DNA of 54,619 nt from an uncultured bacterium (GCA_905214325.1 CAJMLT010000006.1:1-54619), one strand, 5' to 3'; shown: positions 1 through 8,396, counted from the stretch's first letter. Program-made: numbers and translations. Notes: generated by a model from the letters alone, not told the origin.

Positions 1-130
1 ATTGGAATATGGAACGCATTGCGATTAAAAGTTTTTACTTGGTTGGCTAAGTTAGGGATAGTATCGAAAACATCCTCGAATCTATCGTTTCATATGCCAC
101 CTTAAAGCATCCTTGTGTTTGATAGAATGA

Positions 131-259
131 AGTCACCACAACCGCACTTGACAATACCAAGGGCATTCAACTGAATACTTTGAACCAGCGACCAGGAGGG
201 TATCTGCCTTTCTTAGGCTGGTTCGTGGTCACACGAATGCCTTTGCGGTTGTGGTGACT
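131..259. repeat. Long inverted repeat (16-bp arms) with an inner stem
   Basis: The arms 131-146 and 244-259 are perfect inverted copies of 16 bp (AGTCACCACAACCGCA and its complement), separated by 97 bp. Inside lies a second, 8-bp inverted repeat (182-189 with 217-224, GAACCAGC/GCTGGTTC). RNA from this stretch could fold into a nested hairpin. No gene is visible in 1-341, so this is the only structure seen there. It could be a structured leader for the next gene, a remnant of a small mobile element, or a regulatory site. No transposase is nearby and no function is assigned. Confidence 0.6.
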
Positions 260-341
260 GTGGTGGATATCCTCCTTATCGTAAATTTGCAGAAGGATCC
301 TTCCATGGTTTTGCAGAAACAACTGTTGGGAGGAGATCCGG

Positions 342-1400
342 GTGGAGAGCGCTCAGAGTGATGCAGTAAATCAAAACAGCATGCAATCAAGTAAAGATTG
401 CATAGAAGAGTTGAATCCAGAAAATGGTTTAAATAAAGAGATTGTAGACCCCGCTGCGGGTCCCGCAAGTACTGGACGGGAAAGCCAGCTTTCGAAAAAG
501 TCTAGACTAACAAAAACTATTATAATCGCAAGTGCTGTAGCTGCAGTTACCATCATGGTGGTAGTTGTCGTTTTGCTCACTACTCATATCGTTTGTTTTC
601 ATGAATGGTCTGAAGTAACTTGCACTGAACCGCAGACTTGTTCTATCTGTGGCGGAACTCAAGGTGAAGCTTCTGGTCATAAATGGATTGATGCAACCGT
701 AGACAAGCCCAAAATTTGTTCAGTATGCCAAGAAACCGAGGGAGACAGCATCAAGAAGACTTACGAGAGAGGTGTGAAAAGTTTTTCCGATGGTGAGTTA
801 ATCAAAGCGAAAAAGTATTTTGTTGATATTTCTAGTTATGAGGATACGACAAGCTATCTCACGTTGATTGAGCGTACTGCTGCCTTTAATGGTGTATATG
901 TTGAAAAAGTGGCTAGCTCTGAAACTCCGCATGAGTGGTTAGTTTTAGAAAACGGTCATGCAGGTACTTACACCAATTACACTAAAGGCGGCTATACGGA
1001 AGGCTTTGGGAGCGAGTATGTACCTTCTGGCATGGATGGTTTGCTCACGCTTGTATATAAATATGAATACCAAGGAACAAGCACCCAAAACACGCGCTAT
1101 ATCCTCACGGAAGAGGATGGGGTTAAAACCGTAAGGAGTAGTGGAGGCATAAGCAAAGCGACAACGTATGTCTTTACGAATATGAAAAAGGAACAGTTCG
1201 AGAACAACCTCAATAAGACTCCCGCAAAGAAAGCACCTTTTATCGGAATGACTGCGGATGAGGCGCGTAGTTCAACATGGGGATCTCCGAGTAAAGTTAA
1301 TACCACAAAGACTGCAAATGGCACGCACGAGCAGTGGGTTTACTCCACCGGTCGATATATCTACCTCGACAATGGATTTGTTACCACAATTCAAGAATAG
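342..1400 (+). CDS. Single-pass membrane protein with CxxC (zinc-ribbon-like) motifs
   Basis: The product has 352 aa. The GTG start at 342 follows a strong ribosome binding site (GGGAGGAG, about 328-335). A charged cytoplasmic segment of about 57 residues is followed by one hydrophobic helix (about 58-84) and an extracytoplasmic part. Just after the helix come Cys94, C100xxC103 and C126xxC129, with the repeated Cys-Ser-x-Cys and Gly-His-x-Trp pattern common in surface proteins of gut Firmicutes and Actinobacteria. The C-terminal ~55 residues (Gly-Met-Thr, Trp-Gly-x-Pro, Glu-Gln-Trp-Val-Tyr, then Tyr-Ile-Tyr and Asn-Gly) resemble small secreted domains of the SmpA/DUF2845 kind. The function is not recognised. 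Base composition is clearly more AT-rich than the genes after 2.4 kb, which suggests transfer. Confidence 0.75.
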   Translation: MESAQSDAVNQNSMQSSKDCIEELNPENGLNKEIVDPAAGPASTGRESQLSKKSRLTKTIIIASAVAAVTIMVVVVVLLTTHIVCFHEWSEVTCTEPQTCSICGGTQGEASGHKWIDATVDKPKICSVCQETEGDSIKKTYERGVKSFSDGELIKAKKYFVDISSYEDTTSYLTLIERTAAFNGVYVEKVASSETPHEWLVLENGHAGTYTNYTKGGYTEGFGSEYVPSGMDGLLTLVYKYEYQGTSTQNTRYILTEEDGVKTVRSSGGISKATTYVFTNMKKEQFENNLNKTPAKKAPFIGMTADEARSSTWGSPSKVNTTKTANGTHEQWVYSTGRYIYLDNGFVTTIQE

Positions 1401-1481
1401 CCCATGGTTACCTGAAGTGGCGTAAGCGCGACTAGTGGAACTAGTTTTATGAAAAATTCGATTGAGCAAGATCGGGGAAAT

Positions 1482-2129
1482 ATGACTCTAATCAAGTGTC
1501 CAGAATGCGGTAAGGAGATTTCCGACAAATCGGATAAATGTATCGGCTGTGGTTTTCCGTTGGCGGGAAGCGAAATACCTTTCGGGTCTAGGGTGGAGAG
1601 CGAAGGAACAGCGTCGGCGGATAGGCAGAGTAGAGGCTTCTACCTTTTTTCAATCGAGTCAAATAAAGTCAACCTCGAATGCCGTGATTGTGGCAAGGTG
1701 TTTAGGTTTGACCGAGAACTTTTTGAAGAGGTTTCATCGACGGGCTGCGTTGCGAAAGATGCTATTAAATGTCCAAACTGTCTGAACTTTGTCGAGTCGG
1801 GAAAAGTACTGTCTCCAAAGGACTATAAAAAATCCAGTACTAATAACGAGTCGGAAGAGTCTGGGGAGCAGGCTGAAGATAGTGCAGTGCAGGGGAAAAG
1901 CAGCAAAAATGAGAAAGATGGGAAAGGAATGTCGACCGTTGCTGCTATTGCATTGGCATTGCTTATTTTGTTTGGCTTAGGGTCATGTGTGGGTATGTGT
2001 AGCGGTGGTGCTCCAAGTGCTTCTTCGAGCAGTAGTTCGGTGTCAAGCAAATCAAAAGACAACCAAGCAGTTGATGAGGCGAGTAAATACTCGTATGACA
2101 AATACGGTCATTTACAAAAAGAGTCATAA
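1482..2129 (+). CDS. Zinc-ribbon protein with one membrane helix
   Basis: I place the start at ATG 1482, giving 215 aa that begin directly with a typical zinc-ribbon N-terminus (C6xxC9 and C20xxC23) behind a GGGGAAA sequence. An in-frame ATG at 1449 would add 11 residues and has no ribosome binding site. A second pair of CxxC motifs (C67xxC70 and C97xxC100) suggests another zinc ribbon. A Ser/Glu/Lys-rich linker leads to one hydrophobic helix (about 150-170) and a Ser-rich tail. The zinc ribbons would be cytoplasmic if the helix is a C-terminal anchor. The gene lies 81 bp after the preceding CxxC membrane protein (48 bp to the upstream ATG) and shares its low GC, so the two probably travel together. 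Function unknown. Confidence 0.7.
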   Translation: MTLIKCPECGKEISDKSDKCIGCGFPLAGSEIPFGSRVESEGTASADRQSRGFYLFSIESNKVNLECRDCGKVFRFDRELFEEVSSTGCVAKDAIKCPNCLNFVESGKVLSPKDYKKSSTNNESEESGEQAEDSAVQGKSSKNEKDGKGMSTVAAIALALLILFGLGSCVGMCSGGAPSASSSSSSVSSKSKDNQAVDEASKYSYDKYGHLQKES

Positions 2130-2402
2130 ACCACCGTCCTTTCGTGTAGTCTTTATTGTTGCATTCAGCGGTGAGTAACTTGGCTTCGAATGGTTTAATA
2201 ACGGAATCAATTCACTTAGCTGCCCCGATGTCTTTCTGTGCGCAGATGTAACAGCATTTTTATCTTTCATTTCTTCAAATTTCTCAGCAATTGTAGTGTC
2301 ATAATTCTTATTGCAACACTGACATGATTCGGTTTGTTCAACGTATAGAAACCATCGCGTTCGTTAAGAGGCGGACGGGCTATCGGATGAAAAGGGGTAG
2401 AT

Positions 2403-3563
2403 ATGCAACTGAGGGAAATCGGTAAAACAGGCGTGAAAGTAACGCCTTTGGGCTTCGGGATGATGCGTCTGCCCATGAAGGACGGCGGACAGGCCGAAGC
2501 GCTGACTCCAGCGGATCAGGTCGATGTCGAGCGCTCGGTGGCGATGCTGCGTCAAGCCATCGATGGCGGCATCAACTACGTCGACACCGCCTATAACTAC
2601 ATCGGTGGTATGTCGGAGACGATCACCGGATTGGCCCTGCAGGACGGGTACCGCGAAAAGGTGTATCTGGCCACCAAGTCCCCGACGTGGCTGTATCGGG
2701 AAGAAGCCGATTTCGATCGTCTTCTCGCCGAGCAGCTCGAACGCTTGAAAACCGACTGCATCGATTTCTACATGCTTCACTCCCTGAACGGGGGAAGCTG
2801 GAAGCGTTCGCTCAAAATCAACGCCATCGAATCCATCAAGCGCGCGAAGGCGGATGGTCGCGTCAAGTACATCGGTTTCTCCTTCCATGACGATTACGAT
2901 CTCTTCGAGGAAATCATCAATGCAGCCGATTGGGATTTCTGCCAGATTCAGCTCAACTATTTCGATGAGAATTATCAGGCCGGTGTCAAGGGTTTGAAGC
3001 TCGCTGCCGAAAAGGGTATGGGTGTCATCGTCATGGAGCCGCTGCGTGGCGGTTTCCTCGTCGATCTTCCTCCCAAGGTTCAGGAGATATTCGATGCTTC
3101 GGGTAGCACGAGGACGCCCGTCGAATGGTCGCTCGACTATCTTTGGAATATGCCGGAGGTATCCACGGTTCTTTCCGGTATGGGCACCGAAGAACAGATC
3201 GAGGAAAACATCTCCTATGCACAGGAAGCGGCGCCGGGCATGATGAGCGCCGAGGATTCGGCCACTATCGCCAAGGCGCAGGCGGCTTTCGACGAATATG
3301 CGGTCATCCCCTGTACGGGTTGCAATTATTGCGTCGAATACTGCCCCGATAAAATTGCGATCCCCTACAACTTCAACGCCTACAACCTGCGCTTCATCTA
3401 CGATGATCTTCAGATGGCGAAGGATTATTATGCGACGGAGGTCACGAAGTTCGGTCGCAGTGCTGAGAACTGTACGAGCTGTGGCACGTGCGAGGAAATG
3501 TGCCCTCAGCATATCAAGATCAGCGAATGGATGCCCAAAGTCGAAGAGATGCTGGGGGAATAG
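2403..3563 (+). CDS. Aldo/keto reductase with C-terminal 4Fe-4S domain
   Basis: The 386-aa protein starts at ATG 2403 behind AAAAGGGG. Residues 1 to about 280 form an aldo/keto reductase barrel: Val-Asp-Thr-Ala-Tyr-Asn-Tyr supplies the catalytic Asp and Tyr, Lys-Ser-Pro the Lys, and Met-Leu-His-Ser the His of the family tetrad. The last ~90 residues hold two ferredoxin-like clusters (CxxCxxxCP at 'CNYCVEYCP' and 'CTSCGTCEEMCP'). This two-domain form is common in anaerobes and probably couples reduction of a carbonyl compound to ferredoxin-type electron transfer. The substrate cannot be read from sequence. The gene ends 6 bp before larE, so it may be co-transcribed with the lar genes. Confidence 0.92.
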   Translation: MQLREIGKTGVKVTPLGFGMMRLPMKDGGQAEALTPADQVDVERSVAMLRQAIDGGINYVDTAYNYIGGMSETITGLALQDGYREKVYLATKSPTWLYREEADFDRLLAEQLERLKTDCIDFYMLHSLNGGSWKRSLKINAIESIKRAKADGRVKYIGFSFHDDYDLFEEIINAADWDFCQIQLNYFDENYQAGVKGLKLAAEKGMGVIVMEPLRGGFLVDLPPKVQEIFDASGSTRTPVEWSLDYLWNMPEVSTVLSGMGTEEQIEENISYAQEAAPGMMSAEDSATIAKAQAAFDEYAVIPCTGCNYCVEYCPDKIAIPYNFNAYNLRFIYDDLQMAKDYYATEVTKFGRSAENCTSCGTCEEMCPQHIKISEWMPKVEEMLGE

Positions 3564-3569
3564 ATCAGA

Positions 3570-4187
3570 TTGCCTACGCTGAAACGAAACGACATTCCCG
3601 CCGGTCTACGGGATTTTTTCGATGAGAACCCTCGGGTCGCGCTCGCCTTTTCGGGTGGGTGCGACTCGTCGTATCTGCTGGCTTGTGCCAAGGCATGCGG
3701 TGCTCAGGTGAAACCCTATCTGGTTCACTCCGTGTTCCAGTACGGATTTGAACCCGATGATGCCGCCCGCGTGGCCCGCTTTCTCGATGTACCCTTCGAA
3801 ACGATTACGGTGGATATTTTGAGCGAGGATGCCCTGGTGGATAACCCTCCCGACCGTTGCTATCACTGTAAGCGCGCCATCTTCGGCACCATAGCCGAAA
3901 AGGCGAAGGCAGCCGGCTATCCTTTGCTCATCGACGGCACGAACGCCACCGATGATCCGGCGAACCGTCCGGGGTTTCGGGCTATTGCGGAATTGGGTGT
4001 GCGCTCGCCCTTGCGGGAGGCGGGGTTGACCAAAGATGAAATCCGCTCGCTTTCGCGGCGAGCCGGTCTCGTCACGGCCGATAAACCCAATTATTCATGT
4101 CTCGCCACGCGTCTTCCCCAGGGGGAGCGCATCACCACCGAAGCGCTCGAAGCGCTTTCCCAACAGGATTGGCTCGATCGGACGTAA
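3570..4187 (+). CDS. larE: LarE-like sulfur transferase, C-terminally short
   Basis: LarE is the ATP-dependent sulfur transferase of the nickel-pincer cofactor pathway. This 205-aa protein starts at TTG 3570 behind GGGGGAA. It has the PP-loop Ser-Gly-Gly-Cys-Asp-Ser-Ser (28-34), the conserved Cys-Tyr-His-Cys-Lys (97-101), the Asp-Gly-Thr-Asn motif (122-125) and Asn-Tyr-Ser-Cys-Leu-Ala-Thr-Arg with Cys177, which aligns with the sulfur-donating Cys of characterised LarE. Family members are about 270 aa, so roughly the last 60-70 residues are missing. I see no continuation in the other two frames before larB, so this is a true truncation or a natural short form rather than one frameshift. The catalytic part is intact. 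Confidence 0.85.
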   Translation: MPTLKRNDIPAGLRDFFDENPRVALAFSGGCDSSYLLACAKACGAQVKPYLVHSVFQYGFEPDDAARVARFLDVPFETITVDILSEDALVDNPPDRCYHCKRAIFGTIAEKAKAAGYPLLIDGTNATDDPANRPGFRAIAELGVRSPLREAGLTKDEIRSLSRRAGLVTADKPNYSCLATRLPQGERITTEALEALSQQDWLDRT

Positions 4188-4235
4188 TCTGCGAAAACGG
4201 CGGCACGCGAGAAGGCTGCCTCATGACAGGAGACG

Positions 4236-5000
4236 ATGATGGAACACGATGATGTTGAACGCATTCTCAAAGAAGTGGCCGCCGGTGATCTGACGGTCGA
4301 TGAAGCGCTGCTCGATTTGAAGAAGCAGCCCTTTTCCGATCTGGGCTATGCCAAGGTCGATCACCATCGGGGCATCAGACAAGGTGCTTCCGAAGTCATC
4401 TATGGCGCAGGTAAAACGGTCGAGCAGATAGAGGGAATCTGTCGCTCGATGTTCGATGCCGGCCAGAAACGCATACTGATCACCCGCCTGTCTCACGATA
4501 AGGCGGAGAAACTGAGCGCCTCCCTCGATTTCACGTACCACGAATTATCCCAGGTGGCCTTGGTGGGATCGCTGCCCGAACCCACCGGCGCCGGCTTCAT
4601 CGTCATCGCCGCCGCCGGCACGAGCGATCTGCCCGTTGCCGAAGAGGCGGCGCTTACGGCCGAGGCGCTGGGTAACCGCGTGGTCCGTCTCTACGATGTC
4701 GGGGTGGCGGGAATCCACCGCCTACTCGCCCATACCGACGAGATAATGACCGCCCAGGTGATCATCGCGGTGGCCGGCATGGAAGGCGCGCTCGCCAGTG
4801 TGGTGGGCGGTATGGCTTCCTGTCCGGTCATAGCCGTTCCCACCAGCGTGGGATATGGCGCTTCCTTCGGCGGAGTCGCGGCGTTGTTGTCGATGCTCAA
4901 TTCCTGTGCAAGTGGGGTCAGCGTCGTTAACATCGACAACGGCTTTGGCGCCGGATTCCAAGCCCATCTCATCAATCATCTCAAAACCACCAACGCATAA
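4236..5000 (+). CDS. larB: Nickel-pincer cofactor biosynthesis carboxylase LarB
   Basis: LarB carboxylates and hydrolyses nicotinic acid adenine dinucleotide, the first step towards the nickel-pincer nucleotide used by lactate racemase-type (LarA) enzymes. The protein is 254 aa, the usual family length. It has the N-terminal region with Leu-Gly-Tyr-Ala-x-Val-Asp and Arg-x-Gly-x-x-Glu-Val-Ile-Tyr, and a C-terminal PurE-like fold with Ala-Ala-Gly-Thr-Ser-Asp, Ala-Gly-Met-Glu-Gly-Ala and Pro-Thr-Ser-Val-Gly-Tyr-Gly. The start is ATG 4236 (ATG 4239 is equally possible) behind CAGGAGACG. It sits between larE and a larC-like gene, 9 bp before the latter, in one likely operon. Confidence 0.93.
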   Translation: MMEHDDVERILKEVAAGDLTVDEALLDLKKQPFSDLGYAKVDHHRGIRQGASEVIYGAGKTVEQIEGICRSMFDAGQKRILITRLSHDKAEKLSASLDFTYHELSQVALVGSLPEPTGAGFIVIAAAGTSDLPVAEEAALTAEALGNRVVRLYDVGVAGIHRLLAHTDEIMTAQVIIAVAGMEGALASVVGGMASCPVIAVPTSVGYGASFGGVAALLSMLNSCASGVSVVNIDNGFGAGFQAHLINHLKTTNA

Positions 5001-5009
5001 GGAGCCCGT

Positions 5010-5564
5010 ATGGATATACGTTTCGACTTCACCACAACCGCTACGCGTGACCGGATCCTAGAGACACTGCTTGAGTACATGACGTATGAACAGCGCGAAC
5101 GTTTCGATGAAGTGATGTCTGGTGCCGTAGTGCCCGAGCATCACCATCATTCTCTCGCCGATATCGAGGAAACCATCGATTCCCTTCACGTTGCCGCAAA
5201 CGTGAAGGAGGACATGAGGGGCGTGTATGCTATCCTCGCTCAGGCGGAGGCGACGGTGCATGGGTGCGCTGTCGAACAGACGCATTTCCACGAGGTGGGC
5301 AACGCTTCGGGCATTCGCAACGCTTTAGCGATCTGTGTCGCCGTGTCGTTGCTCGAGCCCGAAAGGATCTACGCCACACCGGTGCAACCCGGCAGCGGTA
5401 AGATCGAGTGCGCTCATGGTCTTCTCGATCTTCCCGCTCCCGCCACGGCGGCCATCCTTGCACAGGATATTCCTCTTTGTGAAACCCGTCTGGAGGGGGA
5501 GCGCTGCACGCCTACATCGGCAGCGCTCATCAAGCACTTTGTGCAGGTATTCGAAGTTGGGTAA
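5010..5564 (+). CDS. larC: Half-length LarC-like protein
   Basis: LarC is the nickel insertase of pincer-cofactor synthesis and is normally about 400 aa, made from a LarC1 and a LarC2 part. This 184-aa protein (ATG 5010 behind AAGGAG) matches only the LarC1 side: the His-rich stretch before Ser-Leu-Ala-Asp-Ile (46-54), Ala-x-Ala-x-Val-His-Gly, Phe-His-Glu-Val-Gly, a Gly-Ser-Gly-Lys segment, Pro-Ala-Pro-Ala-Thr and the final Cys-Thr-Pro-Thr-Ser-Ala-Ala. The usual N-terminal opening (Asp-Cys-Phe-Ser-Gly-Ile-Ser-Gly-Asp-Met) is absent. The segment after His-Glu-Val-Gly reads Asn-Ala-Ser-Gly-Ile-Arg-Asn where family members have Ala-Val-Asp-Ser-Ile-Val-Asp. No LarC2 coding is visible before the kinase gene. 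It may be a reduced nickel-binding form or a decaying gene. Confidence 0.75.
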   Translation: MDIRFDFTTTATRDRILETLLEYMTYEQRERFDEVMSGAVVPEHHHHSLADIEETIDSLHVAANVKEDMRGVYAILAQAEATVHGCAVEQTHFHEVGNASGIRNALAICVAVSLLEPERIYATPVQPGSGKIECAHGLLDLPAPATAAILAQDIPLCETRLEGERCTPTSAALIKHFVQVFEVG

Positions 5565-5656
5565 GATGGGTGGAAGTGCCGGCCCATCGGCATGAACGGA
5601 TCATCGCGCTTCCGTTTTCCGCGTGGGGTGCAACCTATGAAACAGGGAAGGGATCT

Positions 5657-7462
5657 TTGAGCGATCTGATACTGGAAAGATATCGCCCTATTTTCGAAGC
5701 CGGATCGGGTGGGTTCGGCTCGGTGATCGTTGCGTGGGATACCCGCATCCAACGACGGGTGGCTATCAAGTGCATGGAGCTCGAAGACATCTTCGATGAG
5801 CCTGCAGGTGACCTCGACGACGCTCTCGTCGCTGATGCCCGCACCCTGCCCGGCCTGGAAGAAGCACGCACGGCGGCGAAACTCAACGATTCCCATATCG
5901 TTTCGGTCTATGATTTCGAGGTGCAGGACAACACCGCCTACCTCATTCTGGAATACATCGAAGGTATTTCCCTCGGCGATCTCATGGCCGAATACCCCGA
6001 CTACATCACCGCCGACATCGTCGCTGCCGTTTTTACGTCCATAGCCAAGGCGCTCGAAGTCGCCCACGGCAATAGGGTGCTTCATCTCGACATAAAACCC
6101 GACAACGTGCTGATCAACCGCCAGGGACAGGTGAAGGTCGTTGATTTCGGACTCGCTCGTCTGGCGGGCGAGGCGGGTTTCGGTGCGGCAACCGGGGGCA
6201 CGATAGGCTACATGCCGCCCGAGCAGATGCGCCAAGAAGATCTGGATGTGCGCTGTGATGAATGGGCTCTCGCCAGTCTCACCTATGAGATGATCGCCGG
6301 TGAAAACCCCTTCATGGCCTCCTCGCTTTCGCGTGCCGAAGATAAAATCTACGATGCCGAACTGGTCATTCCGTCTTTGTGCCTGAATGGCCTGGATGAG
6401 AGTATCGACGACATCATGTTCTGCGCTCTCGCTCCCGATCGGGAGCAACGCTACGATACCGTGGCCGATTTCGCCCACGAGATGAAACCGTGTCTGGGGG
6501 ATGCGCGACGGGGTAAGAAGGATCTTGCCCGTATCGTGGGTCACGCTCAAGACGAAGGGTTCGAAGACGAAACATCCGAAGGCGAGCCATCGGATGTGAT
6601 CGGCGGAATTTCCCCGCGATGGAAGATGGTGTTCATGCGCCTGTGGAGCGTGATCAATGTCGCTTTGATCGGATATGTTGCGGTGGGGAGTTTTGCGCCC
6701 ATCCCCGGGTGGTCATCGCCGATTGCGTGGGGTGTTATGGCGGCCCTTTGTGTCTTGTCCGCAGTCATTCCTTCCGTCGGAGCTCTGATCGCCCTGGAGT
6801 TTTTGGGGGTGGTTCTGATGTCTCATGATGCGTGGATCAGCGGCTTCGTGGTCATGGTGGCGTCGTTTGCCTGGTGGTTCTTCGTGGGCCGCAAAGGCAT
6901 GGCGCAAAGCGACACCGCTCTTTCGGGCGTTCTGTTCGGATCGTTCGGTCTCGCCCCCATCGCCCCTCTGCTCTGCGGCTACTTCCTCCGTCTGAAGGAT
7001 GCTTGCATCAATGCCGCTTTCGTCGGGCTTCTCGCGGTGGTTTTGGGTGGCTTGGGATCGAAGTCGCTGGTGGGTTGGAATGTTTTCCAATATGGTGCCA
7101 TCAGGATGTGGAGCGACATCAACGCCGATACGCTGGTGATGCTTCAGGATTGGGGAGTGGTGATACTTCTCGCGACGTGGATACTCGCGGCACTTATCGT
7201 GTCGTTGGGCTGCCTGCGCCGCAACAGGCTGCTGGCGTGTTGCGGCATCGTGGTCGCGACGGCGCTTATGATGGGCGCCCTTTTCGTGGGCTCCTCCCTT
7301 CAGCAGGTGGACTTTCCCGGTGTATTCACCGTGCTACCCACCGTGCTCGCCGGTATCGTCATGGTGGTGCTGGCTGCTTTCGGCGTACCCGAACGCCCCG
7401 AAGAAGAGTACGGATACGACAACGAGGATCTCGAATACGAAGAAGACCCGCGTTTTTCCTAG
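5657..7462 (+). CDS. Membrane-bound Ser/Thr protein kinase
   Basis: I choose TTG 5657 as the start (601 aa) because it directly follows AGGGAAGG and the protein then opens at the kinase fold. An in-frame GTG at 5570 would add 29 unrelated residues. Kinase motifs in this numbering: glycine loop Gly-Ser-Gly-Gly-Phe-Gly (16-21), Val-Ala-Ile-Lys (Lys38), His-Leu-Asp-Ile-Lys-Pro-Asp-Asn (143-150), Asp-Phe-Gly (163-165) and a Pro-Pro-Glu activation-segment end. The catalytic loop has His-Leu-Asp where His-Arg-Asp is usual. After a charged linker the C-terminal ~270 residues form about eight to nine membrane helices and an acidic tail. There are no PASTA repeats, so this is not a PknB/PrkC-type cell-wall sensor; the membrane part may sense something itself. 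Substrates unknown. Confidence 0.9.
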   Translation: MSDLILERYRPIFEAGSGGFGSVIVAWDTRIQRRVAIKCMELEDIFDEPAGDLDDALVADARTLPGLEEARTAAKLNDSHIVSVYDFEVQDNTAYLILEYIEGISLGDLMAEYPDYITADIVAAVFTSIAKALEVAHGNRVLHLDIKPDNVLINRQGQVKVVDFGLARLAGEAGFGAATGGTIGYMPPEQMRQEDLDVRCDEWALASLTYEMIAGENPFMASSLSRAEDKIYDAELVIPSLCLNGLDESIDDIMFCALAPDREQRYDTVADFAHEMKPCLGDARRGKKDLARIVGHAQDEGFEDETSEGEPSDVIGGISPRWKMVFMRLWSVINVALIGYVAVGSFAPIPGWSSPIAWGVMAALCVLSAVIPSVGALIALEFLGVVLMSHDAWISGFVVMVASFAWWFFVGRKGMAQSDTALSGVLFGSFGLAPIAPLLCGYFLRLKDACINAAFVGLLAVVLGGLGSKSLVGWNVFQYGAIRMWSDINADTLVMLQDWGVVILLATWILAALIVSLGCLRRNRLLACCGIVVATALMMGALFVGSSLQQVDFPGVFTVLPTVLAGIVMVVLAAFGVPERPEEEYGYDNEDLEYEEDPRFS

Positions 7463-7471
7463 CGGGTCTTC
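7442..7471. terminator. Bidirectional terminator-like hairpin over the kinase stop codon
   Basis: A perfect 10-bp stem (7442-7451 GAAGACCCGC with 7462-7471 GCGGGTCTTC) and a 10-nt loop lie between the converging kinase and pyridoxal kinase genes. The stop codon TAG (7460-7462) is at the right edge of the loop. No long T tract follows on either strand, so efficiency is uncertain. Confidence 0.6.
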
Positions 7472-7517
7472 GATGGGGTTGGGTCGGGTGTGTTGCGGCT
7501 GTTGTTTTCCGAAGCGC

Positions 7518-8396
7518 CTAGTTCACCAGAAGTTCGGATATCTTACCCAGAAGGGGTTCGAAACTGACGCCGCGACTCATGAAGTTGGGCTGTTCTATGG
7601 ATACGATCATGGCATCGTGAACGAAACGACCGGCGAAGTCGACGCTGCTCACCAGGTCCTTTCCGGCCATGATCGAAGCGCTCAGGCACGAGCAGAACAG
7701 ATCCCCGGTACCGTGCAGCATGAAGGGAAGCTTCTCCTCGATGAGTTCGGTGAAGGGGGTATTGCGCCCCGCCACGTAGTTGCGGATGAATCCGTCGTCG
7801 TGATCGATCCCCTTGATCACGACGTTTTTGGCTCCGCGGTTGCGCAGCATGTTGATCATGTCACCGACTTCCTTGTCGGTGATGTCCTGACCCGGATAGT
7901 CGATCCCCAAGATGATGGCCGCCTCGGTGAGGTTGGGCGTGAGGATGTCGGCACCATCGGCCAGCGAGGCCATGGAAGCGCACAGTTCGTCGGTGTAGGT
8001 GGGGTATATCTTCCCGTGGTCGCCCATGACGGGGTCGACGATACGCAGCGCTTCGGGGAAGGTGCGATACAGACGCTGGATGCTCTCCACCTGTTCGGGT
8101 GCCCCCAGAAAACCGGAATAGACGGCATCGATTTCAATGCCTACTTTTTCCCAGGCGTCCAGATACGGCTCGATCATGTCGGTGGTGTCGAGCATGTGCC
8201 AGACGGGAAACGCGGTATGGGAGGAGAAAAGACCCGTCGGAACGGGGCAGACATCGCATCCGCCGGCCGATATCACCGGAATAGCCACGCCCAAAGAGCA
8301 CTTGCCGTATCCGCACAGATCGTGGACGGCGGCCACGCGGGGAATGTAATCGGGTTTTTCGTTACGATCGAAGAGGGGGAGGCTTTTAAGCGTCAT
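7518..8396 (-). CDS. pdxY: Pyridoxal/pyridoxamine kinase
   Basis: This 292-aa protein of the ribokinase-like PdxK/PdxY family phosphorylates pyridoxal or pyridoxamine to the 5'-phosphate, a B6 salvage step. Visible motifs are the N-terminal His-Asp-Leu-Cys-Gly-Tyr-Gly-Lys-Cys-Ser with Pro-x-x-Ser-Ala-Gly-Gly, Asp-Pro-Val-Met-Gly-Asp-His-Gly in the middle, Thr-Pro-Asn-x-Thr-Glu-Ala, and the anion-hole motif His-Gly-Thr-Gly-Asp-Leu-Phe whose Asp is the family's catalytic base. The start codon overlaps the stop of an upstream 71-codon gene by 4 bp (ATGA), so the two are translationally coupled. The exact substrate preference is not readable. Confidence 0.92.
   Translation of the reverse strand: MTLKSLPLFDRNEKPDYIPRVAAVHDLCGYGKCSLGVAIPVISAGGCDVCPVPTGLFSSHTAFPVWHMLDTTDMIEPYLDAWEKVGIEIDAVYSGFLGAPEQVESIQRLYRTFPEALRIVDPVMGDHGKIYPTYTDELCASMASLADGADILTPNLTEAAIILGIDYPGQDITDKEVGDMINMLRNRGAKNVVIKGIDHDDGFIRNYVAGRNTPFTELIEEKLPFMLHGTGDLFCSCLSASIMAGKDLVSSVDFAGRFVHDAMIVSIEQPNFMSRGVSFEPLLGKISELLVN

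Noticed and set aside
4188..4235. Frameshift explanation for the short larE
   Set aside because: The other two frames after the stop do not encode the missing LarE C-terminus, so one frameshift cannot restore it.
5565..5656. LarC2 continuation by programmed frameshift as in Lactobacillus
   Set aside because: No LarC2-like sequence is found in any frame before the kinase gene.
5570..5656. GTG 5570 as kinase start
   Set aside because: The 29 added residues are unlike kinases and TTG 5657 has a far better ribosome binding site.
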